Shown here one piece after another: positions 57,554 to 64,000 of a DNA stretch of 64,000 nucleotides; the stretch's first letter is position 1; each line of letters opens with the position of its first letter. A model generated the notes under the pieces. It was given only the letters and a program-made list of their open reading frames with translations, ran no database searches and was not told the origin of the DNA. The translations under genes and the position numbers were made by a program. The stretch is from Brasenia schreberi (taxonomy: Eukaryota > Streptophyta > Magnoliopsida > Nymphaeales > Cabombaceae). The stretch is taken from contig JAYKKT010000091.1 in assembly GCA_036023115.1 (NCBI GenBank), forward strand, positions 34,645,501 to 34,709,500. The letters run 5' to 3'.

Positions 57554-59556
57554 ATGGATTTACAAATAAAAAAATGGACAAAGAAGAAAAGAGTGCATCG
57601 AGCTATTCGGACTAAATGGTGGAACCTCAAAAGTGAGAAAGAAGATATATTTAAACAAAAAGTCCTTCAAGGAGATGTTTGGAATTATGTTGGCACACCC
57701 TCTGATATGTGGAACAATATGGCTATACATATTAGGAAAGTGGCGAAGATGTGTTAGGGGTATCTAAGGGAGGTGTACCGGCACAAAAAGAAGCTTGGTG
57801 GTGGAGTGAAGTAGTACAAAACAAAATCAAGGCAAAGAGGGCATGTTACAAATTACATTATACTAAGAAAACTAGTGAAACTTTAGAAGCTTATAAGAAA
57901 GCAAAGAAGGAAGCAAAAAAGGCCGTTAGTGAAGCAAAAGCTAAGATTTGGGAGGACTTATATAAAAAACTCAACTCAAAAGAGGGTGAAAGAGATATTT
58001 TTAGGATAGCTAGGGCTAGAGATAAGAAAACTAAAGATCTTAATTATGTTAGATGCATAAAAGACGAGGATGAAAAAATTCTAGTGGCAAATGATGATAT
58101 AAGAAATAGATGGAAAAACTATTTTTATAATCTTTTTAATGAAAATAAAGATGTTAGTATTAGTTTAGGAGATTTAGCCAAGTCAGAAAAGTATATAAAC
58201 CACAATTTCTACCGACGTATTCAAAAGAATGAAGTCAAAGAGGCTCTTAAACATATGAAGAGTGGTAAATCGGTAGGACCAGATAATATTCCTATAGAAG
58301 TTTGGAAAATACTAGGAGAAATAGGAATCACTTGGCTCACAAGACTATTTAATGAAATATGGAAAAACCAAAAGATGCCCGAGGAATGGAGAGCAAGTAC
58401 ACTTATACCCGTATATAAGAACAAGGGAGACATTCAAAATTGTGCGAATTATCGAGGTATCAAGTTAATGAGTCATACTATGAAATTATGGGAAAGAATT
58501 ATTGAACGTAGGTTAAGACAAGTATCAAGTACAACGGAGAACCAATTTGGATTTATGCCAGGTAGATCTACTATTGAAGCGATTCACCTTTTGAGACGTC
58601 TTATGGAACATTTTAGAGCAAAAAAGAAAGACCTTCACATGATATTTATTGATTTAGAAAAAGCTTATGATAGGGTACCGAGGGAGGTTCTTTGGAGAAC
58701 TTTGGAAAAAAGAGGTATCCCATTGACATATATTAACCTTATAAGAGACATGTATGATGGTGCAAAAACATGTGTGAGGACTCATGAAGGAACGACAGAC
58801 TTCTTTGAAGTTAATATTGGGTTACATCAAGGATCAACTTTAAGTCCATACTTATTTATAATGGTGATGGATGAGTTAACAAAACATATTCAAGATGAAG
58901 TACCTTGGTGTATGTTATTTGCAGATGACATTGTATTAGTGGAGGAGTCTAAGGAAAAAGTTAATAGAAAATTGGAACTATGGAGAGAAACATTAGAAAA
59001 CAAAGGCCTCCGACTTAGTAGAACAAAGACAGAATATATGGAATGTAAGTTTGATCATTTGGCTATTTCAGAGGACATAGAAATTAAAATTGGCACACAT
59101 TGCATTCCCCAAAAGGAAAGTTTTAAATACTTAGGGTCAATTTTTCAAAGTGATGGAAGAATTGATGGAGATGTTACACATAGAATTAATGCTGGTTGGT
59201 TAAAATGGAGAGGAGCATCAGGTATTCTTTGTGATAAGAAGATACCATTAAAATTAAAAGGTAAATATTATAGAGCAGCAGTTAGGCCTGCCATGTTTTA
59301 TGGTTCTGAGTGTTGGGCAGTTAATCATCAACATGTACAAAAGATGTCTGTGACAGAAATGAAGATGTTGAGATGGATGAGTGGTCATACAAGAAAAGAC
59401 CGTATACATAATGAGGTTATTAGAAACAAATTAGGAGTGGCACCAATAGAGGATAAAATGAGAGAACATCGTTTAAGATGGTTTGGACATATAGAAAGAA
59501 GATCAAAAGGAAGAACCTGTAAGAAGGTTAGAAAACCTAAATTTGGAAAGTATTAA
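57554..59556 (+). pseudogene. LINE reverse transcriptase and C-terminal region, copy B
   Basis: Two overlapping frames (57554-57757 and 57751-59556), shifted by one lost base near 57745, cover the linker and RT. RT motifs are visible: [100 protein letters not shown], and the catalytic [11 protein letters not shown] second shift near 59510 changes the last residues (the family end HVADPV lies in another frame). No RNase H domain is seen, as in RTE. Confidence 0.92.
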
Positions 59557-60469
59557 AAGAGGTAGAGGACGACCACAAAAGTGTTGGAAAGAAACAATAA
59601 AGAATGATCTAGCTTATTGGGAGTTAACTGCTAACATGGCACACGATAGGGATCTGTGGAAACAAAGAATCCATGTAGCCGACCCCGTCTAGTATGGGAA
59701 AAGGCTTAGTTGTTGTTGTTGTTGTTGTTGTATTTGATCTCTTTATAGTCAATACAATCTTCAAAGAACGAGATGAACATTTAATTACTTATAAGAGTGG
59801 CTTATCACAAACACAAATTGATTACTTTATTTATAGAAAAAAAGATAGAGTATGTTGTAAAGATTGCTAGGTAATTCCAGGAGAAAGCTTAACCACCCAA
59901 CATCGAATTTTAGTTATGGATTTACAAATAAAAAAATGGACAAAGAAGAAAAGAGTGCATCGAGCTATTCGGACTAAATGGTGGAACCTCAAAAGCGAGA
60001 AAGAAGATATATTTAAACAGAAAGTCTTTCAAGGAGATGTTTGGAATTATGTTAGTACACCCTGTGATATGTGGAACAAAATGACTATACATATTAGGAA
60101 AGTGGCGAAAGATGTGTTAGGTGTATCTAAGGGAGGTGTACCGACATAAAAAGAAGCTTGGTGGTGGAGTGAAGTAGTGCAAAATAAAATCAAGTTAAAG
60201 AGGGCATGTTACAAATTACATTATGCCAAGAAAACTAGTGAAACTTTAAAGGCTTATAAGAAAGCAAAGAAAGAAGCGAAAAAGGCTGTAAGTGAAGCAA
60301 AAGTTAAAATTTGGGAGGATTTATATAAAAAAACTCAACTCAAAATAGGGTGAAAGAGATATTTTTAGGATAGCTAGCGCTAGAGATAAGAAAACTAAAG
60401 ATCTTAATTATGTTAGATGCATCAAGGACAACAACAACAACAACAACAACAATTAAGCCTTTTCCCATA

Positions 60470-61786
60470 CTAGACGGGGTCGGCTACATGGATTCTTTGT
60501 TTCCACAGATCTTTATCGTGTGCCATGTTAGCAGTTAACTCACAATAAGCTAGATCATTCTTTATTGTTTCTTTCCAACACTTTTGTGGTCGTCCTCTAC
60601 CTCTTTTAATACTTTCCAAATTTAGTTTTTCTAACCTTCTTACAGGTTCTTCTTTTGATCTTCTTTCTATATGTCCAAACCATCTTAAACGATGTTCTCT
60701 CATTTTATCCTCTATTGGTGCCACTCCTAATTTGTTTCTAATAACCTCATTATGTATACGGTCTTTTCTTGTATGACCACTCATCCATCTCAACATCTTC
60801 ATTTCTGTCACAGACATCTTTTGTACATGTTGATGATTAACTGCCCAACACTCAGAACCATAAAACATGGCAGGCCTAACTGCTGCTCTATAATATTTAC
60901 CTTTTAATTTTAATGGTATCTTCTTATCACAAAGAATACCTGATGCTCCTCTCCATTTTAACCAACCAGCATTAATTCTATGTGTAACATCTCCATCAAT
61001 TCTTCCATCACTTTGAAAAATTGACCCTAGGTATTTAAAAGTTTCCTTTTGGGGAATGCAATGTGTGCCAATTTTAATTTCTATGTCCTCTGAAGTAGCC
61101 AAATGATCAAACTTACATTCCATATATTCTGTCTTTGTTCTACTAAGTCGGAGGCCTTTGTTTTCTAATGTTTCTCTCCATAGTTCCAATTTTCTATTAA
61201 CTTTTTCCTTAGACTCCTCCACTAATACAATGTCATCTGCAAATAACATACACCAAGGTACTTCATCTTGAATATGTTTTGTTAACTCATCCATCACCGT
61301 TATAAATAAGTATGGACTTAAAGTTGATCCTTGATGTAACCCAATATTAACTTCAAAGAAGTCTATCGTTCCTTCATGAGTCCTCACACATGTTTTTGCA
61401 CCATCATACATGTCTCTTATAAGGTTAATATATGTCAATGGGATACCTCTTTTTTCCAAAGTTCTCCAAAGAACCTCCCTCGGTACCCTATCATAAGCTT
61501 TTTCTAGATCAATAAATATCATGTGAAGGTCTTTCTTTTTTGCTCTAAAATGTTCCATAAGACGTCTGATAAGGTGAATCGCTTCAATAGTAGATCTACC
61601 TGGCATAAATCCAAATTGGTTCTCTGTTGTACTTGATACTTGTCTTAACTTACGTTCGATAATTCTTTCCCATAATTTCATAGTATGACTCATTAACTTG
61701 ATAACTCGATAATTCACACAATTTTGAATGTCTCCCTTGTTCTTATATACGGGTATAAGTGTACTTGCTCTCCATTCCTCGGGCAT
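60470..61786 (-). pseudogene. LINE reverse transcriptase C-terminal part, copy C
   Basis: An open minus frame of 438 residues from within RT ([20 protein letters not shown]) to the natural end HVADPV. It includes [20 protein letters not shown] and [10 protein letters not shown] and is uninterrupted. The N-terminal continuation is cut by insertion D. Confidence 0.92.
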
Positions 61787-61832
61787 CTTTTGGTTTTTCC
61801 ATATTTCATTAAATAGTCTTGTGAGCCAAGTG

Positions 61833-62012
61833 TTGGGAAAGTATTAAAAGAGGTAGAGGACGACCACAAAAGTGTTGGAAAGAAACAATAAAGAATGATC
61901 TAGCTTATTGGGAGTTAACTGCTAACATGGCACACGATAGAGATCTGTGGAAACAAAGAATCCATGTAGCCGACCCCGTCTAGTATGGGAAAAGGCTTAG
62001 TTGTTGTTTGTT
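61833..62012 (+). mobile_element. LINE fragment D inserted into copy C
   Basis: A 180-bp 3' piece of the same LINE family in plus orientation (ttgggaaagtattaaaagag to cttagttgttgtttg), flanked by an exact 19-bp target duplication tagtcttgtgagccaagtg (61814-61832 and 62013-62031). A severely 5'-truncated insertion. Confidence 0.95.
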
Positions 62013-63558
62013 TAGTCTTGTGAGCCAAGTGATTCCTATTTCTCCTAGTATTTTCCAAACTTCTATAGGAATATTATCTCGTCCTACCGATTTACCACTC
62101 TTCATATGTTTAAGAGCCTCTTTGACTTCATTCTTTTGAATATGTCGGTAGAAATTGTGGTTTATATACTTTTCTGACTTGGCTAAATCTCCTAAACTAA
62201 TACTAACATCTTTATTTTCATTAAAAAGATTATAAAAATAGTTTTTCCATCTATTTCTTATATCATCATTTGCCACTAGAATTTTTTCATCCTCGTCTTT
62301 TATGCATCTAACATAATTAAGATCTTTAGTTTTCTTATCTCTAGCCCTAGCTATCCTAAAAATATCTCTTTCACCCTCTTTTGAGTTGAGTTTTTTTATA
62401 TAAGTCATCCCAAATCTTAGCTTTTGCTTCACTAACGGCCTTTTTTGCTTCCTTCTTTGCTTTCTTATAAGCTTCTAAAGTTTCACTAGTTTTCTTAGCA
62501 TAATGTAATTTGTAACATGCCCTCTTTGCCTTGATTTTGTTTTGTACTACTTCACTCCACCACCAAGCTTCTTTTTGTGCCGGTATACCTCCCTTAGATA
62601 CCCCTAACACATCTTTCGCCACTTTCCTAATATGTATAGCCATATTGTTCCACATATCAGAGGGTGTACCAACATAATTCCAAACATCTCCTTGAAGGAC
62701 TTTCTGTTTAAATATATCTTCTTTCTCGCTTTTGAGGTTCCACCATTTAGTCCGAATAGCTCGATGCACTCTTTTCTTCTTTGTCCATTTTTTTATTTGT
62801 AAATCCATAACTAAAAGTCGATGTTGGGTGGTTAAGTTTTCTCCTGGAATTACCTTACAATCTTTACAACACGCTCTATCTTTTTTTCTACAAATAAAGT
62901 AATCAATTTGTGTTTGCGATAAGCCACTCTTATAAGTAATTAAATGTTCATCTCATTTTTTGAAGATTGTATTAACTATAAAGAGATCAAATGACATAGC
63001 AAAATTTAAAATCTCCCTACCTTCCTCGTTTATATCCCCATAACCAAAGTTTCCATGAATCCCTTGATATCCTAATGCCTCTTTTCCGACATGTCCATTT
63101 AAATCTCCTCCTAAACAAATCATCTCCCTTTGTGGAATCTTTTGAAACACCTTATCTAACTCTTCCCAAAAAACTGTCTTTATACTATCTTCTAGTCCTA
63201 CTTGAGGTGCGTAAGCACAAACTATATTCAAAACCTCTACTCCTAACACTAATTTCAATCTCATGATTCGGTCACCATATCGTTGAATGTCTACTACACT
63301 CTCCTTTAAATCTTTATTTATGATAATACCAACTCCGTTTTGGGCCTTTTCTTTACCTGAGTACCATAATTTAAAACCTGTATCCTCTATCTCCTTTGCT
63401 TTTTCTCCAACCCATTTTGTCTCTTGTAAACATAGAATATGAATCTTTCTCCGAATCATAGTATCTACCACCTCCATTAGCTTACCCGATAATGTTCCGA
63501 TATTCCAAGAACCAATACGAATCTTATTATCTAGGACTAGCTTCCTTATCCCCCACAT
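61980..63558 (-). pseudogene. LINE endonuclease, linker and RT N-terminal part, copy C
   Basis: Three minus frames, 63558-62953 (endonuclease, from the MWGIRKLVLDNKIRIGSWNI start to NTIFKK), 62808-62371 (linker, MDLQIKKWTKKKRVHRAIRT) and 62432-61980 (start of [22 protein letters not shown]). They are separated by one-base shifts near 62950 and 62400. Otherwise conserved with copy B. Confidence 0.9.
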
Positions 63559-64000
63559 CCGTCCATAATCAAAATGCGGAGACCCTCTCTAAAAATTTTT
63601 CACTACATTCGGGCGGCAATATAGCGGGACTAACTTCTTTACCCACACCCGTCCATGATGTGGGAACCCTCTCTGCAATTGATTCACTACATTCGGGCAA
63701 AAATGTAGTGGCCCTTGCTTACTTCTTACTGCATTCGGGCTCTGCAGCACGTCGCTAGGCGGGGACGCCCCAAAGCAATGCTCATAATTTTTGTAATCCA
63801 TGTTGTAGAAATCCGACGAAGTTTTACGCTGGCTGTCGGAAGCCTAACACAACCCTCCTCCTTTATCCGGGCTTGGGATCGGCAATGCAAGGGTGATCTC
63901 TTACATGGGCGGAGTTAGATGCATCAAGGATGAATGGAAAAATTATTTTTATAAGTTTTTTAATGAAAATAAAGATGTTAGTATTAGCTTAGGAGAGTTA

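Larger units (their letters stand above)
56447..59731 (+). mobile_element. RTE-type LINE copy B, full length, recent
   Basis: Inserted into copy A with an exact 16-bp target duplication atttgatctctttata (56431-56446 and 59732-59747). It begins aactccgcccatgtaaggga and ends with a (TTG)n tail (about 59708-59731), the microsatellite-type 3' end typical of the RTE clade rather than a poly-A tail. The length, about 3.28 kb, equals the family consensus inferred from the copies here. Confidence 0.95.
60429..63914 (-). mobile_element. RTE-type LINE copy C, full length, inverted
   Basis: Minus-strand copy inserted into copy A with a 16-bp exact target duplication ttagatgcatcaagga (60413-60428 and 63915-63930; one more base may belong). 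Its (AAC)n tail is at the left (60428-60453) and its 5' end (plus: catgggcggagtt) at the right. It carries the small insertion D. It is nearly identical to copy B. Confidence 0.95.
55506..64000 (+). mobile_element. RTE-type LINE copy A, host of the nested cluster
   Basis: Copy A starts at its 5' end (aactccgcccatgtaggaga, 55506), runs through the leader and the endonuclease region to 56446, is interrupted by copy B, resumes 59732-60428, is interrupted by copy C, resumes at about 63915 and leaves the window at 64000. Its 5' frame is broken by several stops (for example the codon at about 55918). It lies just right of the Copia fragment. It carries a deletion after 63930 relative to copy B. Confidence 0.88.

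Overview
The window is nuclear DNA from a flowering plant. The genes are split by GT-AG introns, there is a plastid-targeted DUF4079 protein and a plant-type NEDD8 E1 subunit, and the rest is dense Copia, hAT and RTE-type LINE material plus CT/AT microsatellites. Every call is made by reading the sequence; no database search was run. I do not name a species.

Host genes. 92-2139 (+) is the 3' end of an armadillo-repeat gene with a frameshift. 3319-6466 (-) is a complete seven-exon gene for a plastid DUF4079 membrane protein. 10638-10901 (-) is a single-exon CHCH protein with three CX9C motifs. 12881-13389 (-) is an orphan pair of exons carrying an HRDC-like helicase domain. 35389-45080 (+) is a complete nine-exon gene for the catalytic subunit of the NEDD8-activating E1 (UBA3/ECR1). 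46633-46783 (+) is a lone AATF/Che-1-like exon. 51755-53490 (+) holds the first three coding exons of a p24 beta-type cargo receptor, whose last exon is not in the window.

Mobile DNA. 14.8-17.0 kb is a decayed Copia element (-). 17043-21419 is a full-length but dead Copia element (+) with a 5-bp target duplication. 21.5-24 kb holds pieces of another Copia element and a truncated LINE. 25.6-33.6 kb is an old LINE (-) split by a 4.76-kb LTR element (27081-31837). That LTR element carries fragments resembling three unrelated plant genes: a GT77-type glycosyltransferase, a neprosin (DUF239) protein and the DYW end of a PPR protein. 37575-40876 is a 3.3-kb hAT transposon lying antisense in UBA3 intron 3, with an exact 8-bp target duplication. 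From 53.5 kb to the end is a Copia fragment followed by RTE-type LINEs inserted into each other: copy A holds copies B (+) and C (-), and C holds a small fragment D. B, C and D each have long, exact target duplications.

The host genes do not form a pathway. They are independent housekeeping genes (neddylation, ER-Golgi transport, plastid membrane, mitochondrial import/assembly) in a TE-rich landscape. The most unusual items are the gene-capturing LTR element, the self-nested LINE cluster with its long inverted repeat, and a 190-bp LINE derivative that keeps only the two ends.
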